This document shows, piece after piece, positions 43,496 through 52,771 of a DNA stretch of 64,000 nucleotides. The stretch spans positions 1-64,000 of the forward strand of contig NZ_JAAXPS010000005.1 of the NCBI RefSeq assembly GCF_012396555.1. The letters are read 5' to 3'. The notes below the pieces were generated by a model. It did no database searches. It worked only from the letters and a program-made list of their open reading frames with translations, and was not told where the DNA came from. The position numbers and the translations under genes are program-made. The DNA is from Facklamia miroungae. GTDB taxonomy: Bacteria; Bacillota; Bacilli; Lactobacillales; Aerococcaceae. The stretch's first letter is position 1, and the number at the start of each line of letters is the position of its first letter.

Positions 43496-44035
43496 ATGAC
43501 CCAAAATATTAATAATGCATATCAAACAATTGACCATCCACTCTCGCCCCTTTACACAAAGGAATCACAGATTTTAATTTTAGGTTCTTTTCCTTCAGTA
43601 AAAACAAGAGAATATGGTTTTTTCTATGGGCATCCACAAAATCGATTTTGGCCTGTGATGGAACGCATATTTAATGAAGAATTGTCTACCAATATAGAAG
43701 AGCGAAGAAGGTTCTTAATTAAACACAAAATAGCGGTCTATGACTCCATCTACCAGTGTGATATTGTGGGATCGAGTGATGCCAGTATAAAAAACGTGGT
43801 TCCTTCTGACCTAAAAGCTATTTTCGAACAGGCACCGATCCAACAAGTTTTTTGTAATGGGACCACTTCATATAAATACTATCAGAAGTATCACGCTAAA
43901 GAAGCGAGGATTAAGGGAGTCAAATTACCTTCAACAAGTCCTGCAAATGCGCGTTTTCGGTTGGATGATTTGTTGAGAGAATGGAAAAAGATACTTGACT
44001 ATCTTGAAGTAGAAACGAATCGTAAAAGTCTTTAA
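43496..44035 (+). CDS. DNA-deoxyinosine (hypoxanthine) glycosylase
   Basis: Base-excision repair enzyme of 179 residues in the uracil-DNA-glycosylase superfamily. The N-terminal motif ILILGSFPSVKTREYGFFYGHPQNRFWPVM and the C-terminal KLPSTSPANA match the hypoxanthine-DNA glycosylase family, which removes deaminated adenine. AAGGAG precedes the ATG. It probably shares a transcript with the tocopherol-cyclase-family gene upstream. Confidence 0.85.
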   Translation: MTQNINNAYQTIDHPLSPLYTKESQILILGSFPSVKTREYGFFYGHPQNRFWPVMERIFNEELSTNIEERRRFLIKHKIAVYDSIYQCDIVGSSDASIKNVVPSDLKAIFEQAPIQQVFCNGTTSYKYYQKYHAKEARIKGVKLPSTSPANARFRLDDLLREWKKILDYLEVETNRKSL

Positions 44036-44233
44036 AGAACGGATATAATGAATATATTCTATAACCCTTAGAATAAACAAGACGGTCGAATTTAGTCTTT
44101 TTTTGTTGTTTTTGATTTCGACACCTACTCATTACTGAACATGGATGGATAACCTAAAAAGCTGCAGTGTTCATGTTTATAGTTTAAAAGAATTAAGTAG
44201 CCTAACGAAATGACTTAACTAAAGGAGGAAAAA

Positions 44234-45706
44234 ATGGAACGCTCAAGTGGAGTTTTAATGCACATTTCTTCGCTACCCAATGATTATGGAATTGGATCCT
44301 TTGGGCAAGCGGCTTATGATTTTGTTGATTTTCTATCGGATACTAAACAAAAGTACTGGCAAATATTACCTCTAACGACAACTTCTTATGGTGATTCACC
44401 TTATCAATCTTTTTCAGCTTATGCTGGAAATCCTTATTTTATTGATTTAGACATACTGCAAAAAGAAGGTTTAAAAGGCATCGACTTCGGCCAAGATTCA
44501 GAGTCAGTGGATTATGCTGTAATCTTTAGAAGTCGCCAAGCTATCTTAGAAAAAGCTGTTCAACGTTTTAAAAATGCGGATCTAAGCATTAGCTACCAAC
44601 AATTTGTACAAGAAAATCAGGCTTGGCTGAATCCTTTTGCTGAATATATGGCGATTAAAGAAACGTTTGATCTTAAAGCTTGGTATGAGTGGGATGAACC
44701 AGCAAGAAAACGGGAGGCCAATGCAATGGCTAGGTATCGTTTGGATCTTGCTGAGCGACTGGACTATTATCGAATAACGCAATTCTTCTTTTATCAACAA
44801 TGGCAAGCGTTAAAAGCCTATGCCAATCAAAAAGGAATTGAAATCATTGGAGATATGCCGATCTATGTCGCTAGGGATAGTGTTGAAATGTGGACCCAGC
44901 CAGAATTATTCAAAGTCGATAGAGAGGGCAATCCGACTCTAGTAGCAGGAACGCCACCCGACAACTTTTCCGCTGAGGGTCAGTTTTGGGGCAATCCAAT
45001 CTATGACTGGGAGTATCATCGTCAACAAAACTACGCCTGGTGGATACAACGCTTTAAAGAAAGTTTTAAACTTTATGACTGGGTACGGATCGATCATTTT
45101 AGAGGCTTTGAGTCTTTTTGGCAAGTTCCACTTTCAGCTGAAACATCGGCTGAAGGAGAATGGTCTAAAGGACCCGGTTATGATCTGTTTGCTGCCGTCA
45201 AAGAAGTGTTAGGAGACTTGAATATCATCGCTGAAGATTTAGGTTTTATGACACCTGAAGTGATTGCTATGCGAGAAGCGACCGGTTTTCCTGGTATGAA
45301 AATTTTGCAGTTTGGTTTTGACGAAGTAGGCGACTCACCAGATTTACCCCACCACTATCCACTAAACTCGATAGCTTATGTTGGTACTCATGACAATGAA
45401 ATAGCTAAGGGGTGGGCTTTAGATTCGGCCAGTTCAGAGAGTTTAAATAAATTAGAAGCCTATTTAGGCCATTTTGAGGGTGAAAGTATCGCAGACAGTT
45501 TAAATCGTGGTATCGCCATGTCGAGATCTTGTTTAGCAATTTACCGAATGCAAGATCTATTGAATTTAGATAACCGATCTCGGATGAATAAACCTTCAAC
45601 ATTAGGAGGAAACTGGAAATGGCGTATGACGAAAGAACAATTAACAGAGGAACTTAAAAGCAAATTAATAAACCTAACTCAAACATATTATCGTGAAAAT
45701 AAATAA
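44234..45706 (+). CDS. malQ: 4-alpha-glucanotransferase (amylomaltase)
   Basis: GH77 enzyme of 490 residues that transfers alpha-1,4-glucan chains, releasing glucose from maltodextrins in the cytosol. Typical parts are the start RSSGVLMHISSLPNDYGIGSFG, SPYQSFSAYAGNPYFIDLD, IIGDMPIYVARDSVEMW, WVRIDHFRGFESFW with the nucleophile Asp, the acid/base Glu in IIAEDLGFMTPEV and YVGTHDNEIAKGW. AAAGGAGG precedes the ATG. It fits with the sugar ABC transporter and GH13 enzyme 11 kb away, but it is not in that operon. Confidence 0.95.
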   Translation: MERSSGVLMHISSLPNDYGIGSFGQAAYDFVDFLSDTKQKYWQILPLTTTSYGDSPYQSFSAYAGNPYFIDLDILQKEGLKGIDFGQDSESVDYAVIFRSRQAILEKAVQRFKNADLSISYQQFVQENQAWLNPFAEYMAIKETFDLKAWYEWDEPARKREANAMARYRLDLAERLDYYRITQFFFYQQWQALKAYANQKGIEIIGDMPIYVARDSVEMWTQPELFKVDREGNPTLVAGTPPDNFSAEGQFWGNPIYDWEYHRQQNYAWWIQRFKESFKLYDWVRIDHFRGFESFWQVPLSAETSAEGEWSKGPGYDLFAAVKEVLGDLNIIAEDLGFMTPEVIAMREATGFPGMKILQFGFDEVGDSPDLPHHYPLNSIAYVGTHDNEIAKGWALDSASSESLNKLEAYLGHFEGESIADSLNRGIAMSRSCLAIYRMQDLLNLDNRSRMNKPSTLGGNWKWRMTKEQLTEELKSKLINLTQTYYRENK

Positions 45707-45820
45707 AGTTTTTAAAAAGTAACCGAGAAAAGTTTTAAAAGAATTGAATAAAAACTAGAAAAAGATAAATAAATTAATTTGTATAGGCAAACTATTGAAA
45801 TATTATCCTGAACTACGTAA

Positions 45821-45858
45821 AAGATCTTTCTTAATTTGTATGGAAAGGTTTTTTTTTT
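45821..45858 (+). terminator. terminator after malQ
   Basis: AAGATCTTTC (45821-45830) pairs with GAAAGGTTTT through two wobble pairs and is followed by a long T-run. Apart from it, the 517-base gap 45707-46223 is AT-rich and shows no supportable gene. Confidence 0.6.
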
Positions 45859-46223
45859 GATTACATTTTATCAATACGATCATCTTATGCATATCTGAAT
45901 CATATTTATTTGATAGCTAAGGGAATCTGAATAACTAATAAGTTATTTAAACAATCTTCACCAGAATATTAAAATTAAAGTTGAATCTTTTTTGAGAGAA
46001 CTACTATTAATCTTACCCAGATCTCATTCAATCATTTTATAAGTTTAAGTTCATTTACTTGCAAGCAGTTAATTTAAGATTTAATTTATTGCTAAAGAAC
46101 TATTTTAAAAACAACTGTTATCTTAGTTATCACTCACCAACCTACTAGAAAGTGGATCAAATGCAATTAAAACATAATAATTAAAAAACCAAGAAAGACA
46201 GTCAATTAATAGGAGGCAAAATG

Positions 46224-46688
46224 ATGAAGGGAAGAATTTGGTTTAAAGCGACACAAATAATGGAGTACTTTAAAGAAATAAAATTACTTGGTGAGGATCA
46301 GTTGGAAGGTATTTTAGAAAAAGATTTATATCCTAAAAAGTGGAACCTATCGAAAGACGATCATGTAATGTTTTCTACTGGTATAAATGAGAAATTACCG
46401 TCTGGAGAAACAAATAAAGTTATTTACGAAGGGGATATTATTAAGAGCAGATACATTTACGAACGATTAAATTGTGGTGGGTTAAATACGCCTGAGAATA
46501 TTGGAATTGTGGTTTCGATTGAAGGAGAGTGGCAAATCCAAGTTAAAGTGGAAAAACAATGGACTTATTTAAAAGCTGATTATTTTTATTTTCCTTTAGA
46601 TGATAAATATAGTTTTCGGCAAGTAATAGGGAATATACACGAGGATAAGCTTGAATATTTATTACAAATTTATAAGACAAAAATGTAA
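46224..46688 (+). CDS. YopX-like protein, orphan
   Basis: Soluble protein of 154 residues from the ATG at 46224, seven bases after AGGAGG (an ATG at 46221 is also possible). The middle GETNKVIYEGDIIKSRYIYE and the ending FRQVIGNIHEDKLEYL resemble the YopX family of phage and plasmid proteins, where IYEGDIV and VIGNIYEN are the conserved words. No phage gene surrounds it; it may be a relic of a past prophage. Function of the family is unknown. It is separated from the dehydrogenase operon by a promoter. Confidence 0.6.
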   Translation: MKGRIWFKATQIMEYFKEIKLLGEDQLEGILEKDLYPKKWNLSKDDHVMFSTGINEKLPSGETNKVIYEGDIIKSRYIYERLNCGGLNTPENIGIVVSIEGEWQIQVKVEKQWTYLKADYFYFPLDDKYSFRQVIGNIHEDKLEYLLQIYKTKM

Positions 46689-46770
46689 TTTCAAATGATA
46701 TAAGTTGCTTTTACTCAACTACCCTAAAATGTAGTTTTATAAAATCAATACTAGCATAGATTTTATTTAT

Positions 46771-46799
46771 TTTACCTTTCGATAGCGCATACATATAAT
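46771..46799 (+). promoter_or_regulatory. promoter of the 2-oxo acid dehydrogenase operon
   Basis: TTTACC and TATAAT with 17 bases between them, 48 bases before the first start codon. Confidence 0.65.
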
Positions 46800-46811
46800 A
46801 TATGTAAGCGC
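46785..46811. promoter_or_regulatory. 27-bp dyad over the -10 element
   Basis: GCGCATACATATA and TATATGTAAGCGC are inverted repeats with 12 of 13 bases matching, centred at 46798 inside the -10 region. A repressor bound there would block the promoter. The regulator is not identified. Confidence 0.6.
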
Positions 46812-46816
46812 TTAAT
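46803..46816 (+). promoter_or_regulatory. cre-like site (catabolite control)
   Basis: TGTAAGCGCTTAAT matches the CcpA cre consensus except near its end, and it sits at the probable transcription start, a repressing position. It overlaps the right arm of the dyad. Confidence 0.55.
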
Positions 46817-46846
46817 AAGTACAATTATATAGGAGGTAATGAAAAT

Positions 46847-47953
46847 ATGGTGATGAAGTTGAGTAGCGTTAATTTCGATAAGGTTATCGAGCAATATGAT
46901 CGACCTTTTGAAATGGTTCAGGTATTGGATATTGAAGGTAAAGTTGTAGATGAAGAAACACTAGAATCCATTACCGATGAAGAGTTGGTTTCTTTAATGG
47001 AAGATATTGTGTGGGGTCGTGCACTTGATGAAAGAACAATTATTTTAAATCGTCAGGGTGCCTTAGGTAATTACGCCACTGCTGGAGGACAAGAAGCAAG
47101 TCAGTTTGGATCATTAGCAGCTTTGACGAGAGATGATTTTTTAGTGCCTACCTATCGTGACTTAGGAGTATTGATTCGTCATGGGTTACCAATGTACCAA
47201 GGTTTCTTATGGTATAAAGGCCACGTAGCAGGCAATCAATTTAATCAAGAATTACAAGCTTATGCTCCTCAAGTTATGGTTGGTGGAACTATACCACCAG
47301 CAGCCGGTGTAGCAATAGGTAAGAAATTCAATGGGTCTAAATCAGTAGTATTGGCTCTTTGTGGAGATGCTGCGACCTCTCAAGGCGATTTTTATGAAGG
47401 AATTAATTTCGCAGGAGCTTATCAGGCTCCTTTAATTACAGTAGTTCAAAATAATCAATATGGTATTTCAGTTCCTGTTGCTCAACAAACGGCTGCACAA
47501 ACTTTGGCGCAAAAAGGAGTGGCAGTGGGTATAGCTTCATTACAAGTAGATGGAATGGATCCTGTTGCTATGTATGCATCCGTTAAAAAAGCCCGAGAAT
47601 ATGCTTTAGCAGGTCATGGTCCCGTTTTAATTGAAGCTTTAACATATCGCTTTGGTCCGCATACTATGTCAGACGATCCGAAGCGCTATCGAGAAGATAA
47701 AGAAGTTTCTGAATGGATGAAAAAAGATCCTTTGATTCGTTTACGAAATTATCTAACTGAAAAAGGCTTATGGTCAGAAGAAAAGGAATCACAAGTGATT
47801 GAAGATTTAAAAAATGAAGTTAAGGACGCAATGGCACGTATGGCTCAAGAGCCTGCACAAAAAGTTTCGGATTTCTTGAAAAACATGTATGAAGTGACCC
47901 CACCAAGTATTTCTGAACAAATTAAGAAATATGAAGCAAAGGAGATGAAATAA
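46847..47953 (+). CDS. pdhA: 2-oxo acid (pyruvate-type) dehydrogenase E1 alpha subunit
   Basis: Thiamine-diphosphate enzyme subunit of 368 residues that decarboxylates a 2-oxo acid and acylates the E2 lipoyl group. The pattern [24 protein letters not shown], the ThDP motif [33 protein letters not shown] and [17 protein letters not shown] follow Bacillus PdhA more than branched-chain BkdA. AGGAGG lies 10 bases upstream. It opens an operon of seven genes ending in ptb-buk. That end is normal for branched-chain keto acid operons (E. faecalis ptb-buk-bkd), so the true substrate, pyruvate or another 2-oxo acid, is open. Confidence 0.9.
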   Translation: MVMKLSSVNFDKVIEQYDRPFEMVQVLDIEGKVVDEETLESITDEELVSLMEDIVWGRALDERTIILNRQGALGNYATAGGQEASQFGSLAALTRDDFLVPTYRDLGVLIRHGLPMYQGFLWYKGHVAGNQFNQELQAYAPQVMVGGTIPPAAGVAIGKKFNGSKSVVLALCGDAATSQGDFYEGINFAGAYQAPLITVVQNNQYGISVPVAQQTAAQTLAQKGVAVGIASLQVDGMDPVAMYASVKKAREYALAGHGPVLIEALTYRFGPHTMSDDPKRYREDKEVSEWMKKDPLIRLRNYLTEKGLWSEEKESQVIEDLKNEVKDAMARMAQEPAQKVSDFLKNMYEVTPPSISEQIKKYEAKEMK

Positions 47954-47954
47954 G

Positions 47955-48932
47955 ATGGCTGTATTGACTTTAGCACAAGCAGTTACTGCTGGACTTAAAG
48001 AGGTTTTATCAAGAGATAAGAAAACATTAATTTTCGGAGAAGATGTAGGGAAAAATGGAGGCGTTTTCCGGATCACTGATGGTTTACAAGAAGAATTTGG
48101 CAAAGAACGCGTATTTGATACACCTTTAGCAGAATCAGGTATTTTGGGGATGGCTACAGGATTAGCAACAGAAGGTTTTCGACCTATTCCAGAAATTCAA
48201 TTTTCTGGGTTTATATTGGAAGCAATGGATCCACTAGTAGCTCAAATGTCTCGTTTTCGTTTTCGTTATGGGGGAACACGGCAAATGCCGGTTACAATTC
48301 GTGCTCCATTCGGCGGTGGGGTACATACTCCTGAACTGCATTCAGATTCGTTGGAAGGCATGATGGCCCAAGTTCCAGGACTTCGTGTTGTGATTCCTTC
48401 CTCTGCTTATGATGCAAAAGGTTTAATTATTTCTTCAGTTGAATCCAACGATCCAGTTATATTTTTAGAACATTTAAAATTATACCGGTCAGTTAAAGGG
48501 GATGTCCCTGAAGAGTATTATACAGTTCCTTTAGATAAAGCGAATGTTGTAAGAGAAGGACAAGATATTACTTTAATTGGCTATGGCATGATGGTTGGGT
48601 TAGCAGTCAAAGCAGCTGACAAATTAGCTGAAGAGGGCATTCAAGCAGAAGTGATTGATTTAAGAACAGTTGCTCCTTATGATATGGAAACGATTCAGGC
48701 TTCTATTGCGAAAACGCATCGTGCTGTTGTGTTACAAGAATCACAACGGATTGCTGGTATTGCAGGACAAATAGCTTCAGATATTAGCGAACGCTGTTTT
48801 ATGGATTTAGATGCCCCAGTTGCCCGTGTTACTTCACCAGATACCGTTTATACTTTTGGAGCAGCTGAGTCTGTGTGGATACCAGATGAAAATGATATCT
48901 ATGAACAGGCTGTAGAAACTTTAAAATTCTAA
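47955..48932 (+). CDS. pdhB: 2-oxo acid dehydrogenase E1 beta subunit
   Basis: Partner of the E1 alpha subunit, 325 residues, forming the alpha2beta2 ThDP enzyme. Motifs are [67 protein letters not shown] and [11 protein letters not shown]. Its ATG is one base after the alpha stop, so stoichiometric translation is expected. As for E1 alpha, the sequence reads as the pyruvate type. Confidence 0.93.
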   Translation: MAVLTLAQAVTAGLKEVLSRDKKTLIFGEDVGKNGGVFRITDGLQEEFGKERVFDTPLAESGILGMATGLATEGFRPIPEIQFSGFILEAMDPLVAQMSRFRFRYGGTRQMPVTIRAPFGGGVHTPELHSDSLEGMMAQVPGLRVVIPSSAYDAKGLIISSVESNDPVIFLEHLKLYRSVKGDVPEEYYTVPLDKANVVREGQDITLIGYGMMVGLAVKAADKLAEEGIQAEVIDLRTVAPYDMETIQASIAKTHRAVVLQESQRIAGIAGQIASDISERCFMDLDAPVARVTSPDTVYTFGAAESVWIPDENDIYEQAVETLKF

Positions 48933-48947
48933 AGGGAGAGGATATAG

Positions 48948-50267
48948 ATGTATCAATTTATATTACCCGATGCGGGTGAAGGAACTCATGAGGCAGAAGT
49001 ACTGGCATGGCATGTAAAGGTTGGGGATAAAGTCATAGAAGATCAAATCATTTTAGAAATTCAAAGTGATAAAGCAGCAGTTGAATTACCTTCACCAGTA
49101 TCAGGAACGGTAGTGAAATTATATGCTCAAGAAGGAGAAATAGCTTTAGTAGGAAAGCCTATAGCTGATATTGAAACAGAAAAAGATCAAGATTCACAAG
49201 AACATACTCATGAAGCAAAAAAAATTAATCATTCTGAAGAAAAAGATATAGTAGATTCAGAACAAAAAAGTGAAGATGATAAGATGCCAGGATCTTCTTC
49301 ATCAATTTCAAATGATATCAGAAAAATAGCAATTCCTAGGGTTCGAAAGTATGCACGAATAAAAAATGTCGATCTTTCTAAAGTAAAGGGAACAGGCAAC
49401 CACGGTAAAATTACAATTGAAGATATCGACAACTTTTTATCAACTGATCATCCATCAGAAACTATAGAGGAACCCCCAATTACAAAAGATAGTCAATTTA
49501 TCATTCAATCTGAATCAGAAATGCAACGGAAAGCCCCAGAACTTTCTCGCGTACTTGAAGAAGATCGAGTAGAAAAACTGAGCGCCATGCGTAAAGTGAT
49601 TGCAAAATCTATGGTAGAAAGTAAACAAATATCACCTCATGTAACTGTTTTTGATCAAGTTGAAGTATCAGAACTAGTAATGCATCGCAATCGAATGAAA
49701 GTAATTGCTGAAAACAAAGGAATTAAATTAACTTATTCTGCCTATTTTGTGAAGGCACTGGTAGCAATGCTTAAACGTTTTCCAGAACTAAATGCTTCGA
49801 TTAGTCTTCAAAAGGGTGAAATGTATTACCACAATTATTACAATATTGGAGTAGCTACAGATACACCTAATGGACTTGTTGTTCCAATGCTAAGAAATGC
49901 TGAAAGGATGAGTTTGTTTGAAATTGCAAAAGAAATTCAGGCCAAGGCGGAAAAAGCACAAAAAGGTGGATTGGATTCATCGGAGATGGGCAAAGGCTCC
50001 ATTACCTTAACTAACGTAGGGGGAATGGCGACAGGTGGTGTATGGTCTACACCAATTATTAACCAACCAGAGGTGGCAATTTTGGGTGTAGGACGAATTG
50101 AGGAGCAATTTTTACCCGATGAGGAGAAAAACCCAGTATTAAAACCTGTTTTAAAGATATCATTTGCTTTTGACCATAGAGTAGTGGATGGCGTTACGGC
50201 ACAGAAAGCAATTAACTTAATCAAAGAGTATTTAAATAATCCAGATTTATTATTATCGGAAGGATGA
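48948..50267 (+). CDS. pdhC: 2-oxo acid dehydrogenase E2, dihydrolipoyl acyltransferase
   Basis: Core subunit of 439 residues: one lipoyl domain with the lipoylated Lys in IQSDKAAVELPSP (about residue 43), an acidic Ser/Glu linker, a peripheral-subunit-binding domain (RVRKYARIKNVDLSKVKGTG, about 127-160), another linker, and the catalytic domain with FDHRVVDG near the C-terminus. It moves the acyl group from E1 to coenzyme A. One lipoyl domain is the Gram-positive pattern. The acyl pocket cannot be judged by eye. Confidence 0.93.
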   Translation: MYQFILPDAGEGTHEAEVLAWHVKVGDKVIEDQIILEIQSDKAAVELPSPVSGTVVKLYAQEGEIALVGKPIADIETEKDQDSQEHTHEAKKINHSEEKDIVDSEQKSEDDKMPGSSSSISNDIRKIAIPRVRKYARIKNVDLSKVKGTGNHGKITIEDIDNFLSTDHPSETIEEPPITKDSQFIIQSESEMQRKAPELSRVLEEDRVEKLSAMRKVIAKSMVESKQISPHVTVFDQVEVSELVMHRNRMKVIAENKGIKLTYSAYFVKALVAMLKRFPELNASISLQKGEMYYHNYYNIGVATDTPNGLVVPMLRNAERMSLFEIAKEIQAKAEKAQKGGLDSSEMGKGSITLTNVGGMATGGVWSTPIINQPEVAILGVGRIEEQFLPDEEKNPVLKPVLKISFAFDHRVVDGVTAQKAINLIKEYLNNPDLLLSEG

Positions 50268-50274
50268 TAGGCAA

Positions 50275-51684
50275 ATGGTAGTAGGAGATTTCGCTAAAGA
50301 AGCCGATACAATTGTCATTGGTTCAGGTCCTGGTGGTTATGTTGCAGCTATTCGAGCTGCACAAACGGGTCAGAAAGTAATTATTATTGAAAAAGATCAG
50401 ATTGGCGGCGTTTGCTTAAATGTAGGTTGCATCCCATCCAAGGCAATGATATCGGTGGGGAAAGAAGTGGCTAAAACTAAAGCTGAAAATCCATATGGTC
50501 TTAAATATGGTGAATCAAGTATTGATTTCAAAGCCTTACAGAATTGGAAAGATAATGAAGTAGTGAGGAAATTAACCTCAGGAATTAAGGCTTTATTAAA
50601 GAAAAATAAGGTTGAAATAATTCAAGGAGAAGCTATGTTTACTTCTGATAAAACTATTCATGTTTTAAAGGAAGATGAGCTAGGAGAAACCTTTAGCTTT
50701 AAGCATGCGATTATTGCTACGGGTAGTAGACCTCTCCAACTTCCTGGTATTGAATTTAATGATAATATTATTGATTCTACTGGTTTGCTAAATTTAACAA
50801 CATTACCAAAGTCGCTAATTATCGTTGGCGGAGGATATATTGGTATGGAATTAGCAGGGGCATATGCTAATTTGGGATCAAAGGTGACTGTAATAGAAGC
50901 CAAAAGTCGTATTTTAAATGAATTTGATTCTGATTTGGTAAAACCAGTCATTAAATCCATGAAAGAAAAGGGAATTCAAATCATAACGGAAGCTAAAGTT
51001 GAATCATGCATGGATAGTAAACTAGTTACGCTCACTTATTCTAAAGATGGTGAAACGAAAACTTTGTCTGCTGAAAAAGTTGCTGTTCTAATTGGAAGGA
51101 AACCTAATACGGATCAAATCAGTCTTGAACTAGCCGGAGTAAAAGTTGATCAACAAGGTTTAATACCTGTGGATGAACAAGGACGAACAAATAAAAGTAA
51201 TATTTATGCTATCGGCGATATTGTAGCTGGCCCGGCTTTAGCTCATAAAGCTAGTTTTGAAGCAAAAGTTGCAGCAGAAGCAATTGCTGGATATAAAGGA
51301 GTAGCAGTCGACTATTCGGTTATTCCTACAGTTTGTTATACCTATCCTGAAATTGCTACAGTGGGTTTGACCGAAAACGAAGCTAAAGAAAAAGGGATAG
51401 AAGTTAAGAAGGCAAAATTTATGTTTCAAAGTAACGGTCGAGCTTTATCTATGGATGAAAAAGAAGGATTTGTGCGTTTAATTTCTGATAAAAAAACAGG
51501 TCTATTAATAGGTGCCCAAATGGTTGGGCCTGAGGTGAGTGAACTAGTTAATGAAATGTCACTAGCTATTGAAAATTTAATGACAGCTGAGGATTTAGTT
51601 TTAACTATTCATAATCATCCTAGTTTGTCTGAAACCTTTATGGATGCTGCTGAAATGCTGTTAGATCAAGGAATTCACCAGTAG
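50275..51684 (+). CDS. pdhD: dihydrolipoamide dehydrogenase (E3)
   Basis: FAD flavoprotein of 469 residues that reoxidises the lipoyl group with NAD. The N-terminal FAD fold is VIGSGPGGYVAAIRAAQ, the redox disulfide is GGVCLNVGCIPSKAM, the NAD fold is IVGGGYIGMELAGAYANLG, and the C-terminal active-site His is in IHNHPSLSETF. Eight bases separate it from pdhC. An EIIC-like permease gene follows after 22 bases on the same strand. Confidence 0.95.
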   Translation: MVVGDFAKEADTIVIGSGPGGYVAAIRAAQTGQKVIIIEKDQIGGVCLNVGCIPSKAMISVGKEVAKTKAENPYGLKYGESSIDFKALQNWKDNEVVRKLTSGIKALLKKNKVEIIQGEAMFTSDKTIHVLKEDELGETFSFKHAIIATGSRPLQLPGIEFNDNIIDSTGLLNLTTLPKSLIIVGGGYIGMELAGAYANLGSKVTVIEAKSRILNEFDSDLVKPVIKSMKEKGIQIITEAKVESCMDSKLVTLTYSKDGETKTLSAEKVAVLIGRKPNTDQISLELAGVKVDQQGLIPVDEQGRTNKSNIYAIGDIVAGPALAHKASFEAKVAAEAIAGYKGVAVDYSVIPTVCYTYPEIATVGLTENEAKEKGIEVKKAKFMFQSNGRALSMDEKEGFVRLISDKKTGLLIGAQMVGPEVSELVNEMSLAIENLMTAEDLVLTIHNHPSLSETFMDAAEMLLDQGIHQ

Positions 51685-51706
51685 TAAATAAAAGGAGGAT
51701 TATACG

Positions 51707-52744
51707 ATGGAAAATAAAGTAACTGCGAAGCAGTTTGCCATGAATGTATTAAACGGCTTGGCGCTAGGAACAGTGGTTGTTTTAATTCCAGGTGCTTTAT
51801 TAACAGAACTTACTAAAGCAATAGCACCTGGATCACCATTATTAGGTGCATTATCAATGTCGAATTCTATGTTGGGTTTAGTTTGCGGTATTATGGTGGG
51901 GTTAAACTTTAAATTTAATCCGATACAATCTGCTTCAATAGGGTTAGCTAGTATGTATGCGAGTGGAGCCGTTCAATTTGTAGATGGTTCAATGGTAATG
52001 CAAGGTACTGGTGATGTTATTAATGTTGGATTGACAGCAGCTCTAGCCGCATTTGTTATTTTATTAATAGGTAATAAATTAAAATCCTACACAATTATAG
52101 TGATTCCACCTTTGACTTTAGCTTTAGTGGGGACTCTTGGTAGATGGATGCTTCCTTACGTAAAAGAAATAACCGTTTTAATAGGTCAAGGTGTAGCTAG
52201 TTTACTCACTCTTCAGCCTATAATTATGTGTATATTAATTGCAATCATTTTTTCAATCTTGATAGTTTCTCCTATCACAACAGTTGGAATTGCATTAGCA
52301 GTTGGTCTTTCTGGTATAGGTTCGGGAGCAGGAAATCTTGGGATTTGTGCATGTGGATTTGGACTTGCAATTATGGGATGGAATGTAAATGGCTCGGGAA
52401 CTTCTTTAGCTCATTTTATTGGATCCCCGAAAATGTCTATGCCAGTGGTGGTTAAAAATCCAAAAACGATGATTCCAATAATATGCAATGCTGCGATTTG
52501 CGGTATGACAGCTGCGCTATTTAATATTCAAGGGACACCGATGAGTGCTGGTTTTGGTTTCAGTGGGCTAGTAGGACCGATTAACTATATTAATTTAGTT
52601 GAAGGTGGTTTTTCTTTTAGACACATTCTTATAGCCATTATCACTTTTGTGGTGATACCTGTTTCATTAGGTTTCGCTTTTAAATATCTTTTCACTAGAG
52701 TAGTGCCATTAGTAACAGAAGAAGACTATCGTTTAGAATTGTAA
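51707..52744 (+). CDS. PTS_EIIC_2-family membrane protein
   Basis: Integral membrane protein of 345 residues with about nine or ten helices, of the EIIC-like family that is not accompanied by IIA or IIB domains. Glycine-rich stretches such as GIALAVGLSGIGSGAGNLGICACGFGLAIMGWNVNGSGTS, quoted here by its ends, and FGFSGLVGPINYINL are the conserved parts. AAAGGAGG precedes the ATG. Lying between E3 and ptb in a 2-oxo acid operon, it may import the substrate or export the acid product; phosphotransfer is unlikely because no PTS partner is encoded nearby. Transported compound unknown. Confidence 0.75.
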   Translation: MENKVTAKQFAMNVLNGLALGTVVVLIPGALLTELTKAIAPGSPLLGALSMSNSMLGLVCGIMVGLNFKFNPIQSASIGLASMYASGAVQFVDGSMVMQGTGDVINVGLTAALAAFVILLIGNKLKSYTIIVIPPLTLALVGTLGRWMLPYVKEITVLIGQGVASLLTLQPIIMCILIAIIFSILIVSPITTVGIALAVGLSGIGSGAGNLGICACGFGLAIMGWNVNGSGTSLAHFIGSPKMSMPVVVKNPKTMIPIICNAAICGMTAALFNIQGTPMSAGFGFSGLVGPINYINLVEGGFSFRHILIAIITFVVIPVSLGFAFKYLFTRVVPLVTEEDYRLEL

Positions 52745-52771
52745 AAATTAAATAAGTAAGGGAGGTAAAAT

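Noticed and set aside
46847-50267. Branched-chain keto acid dehydrogenase (bkd) as the firm assignment
   Set aside because: Gene context (ptb-buk) favours it, but the E1 alpha and beta motifs follow PdhA/PdhB of Bacillus closely, so the substrate is left open and the neutral name kept.
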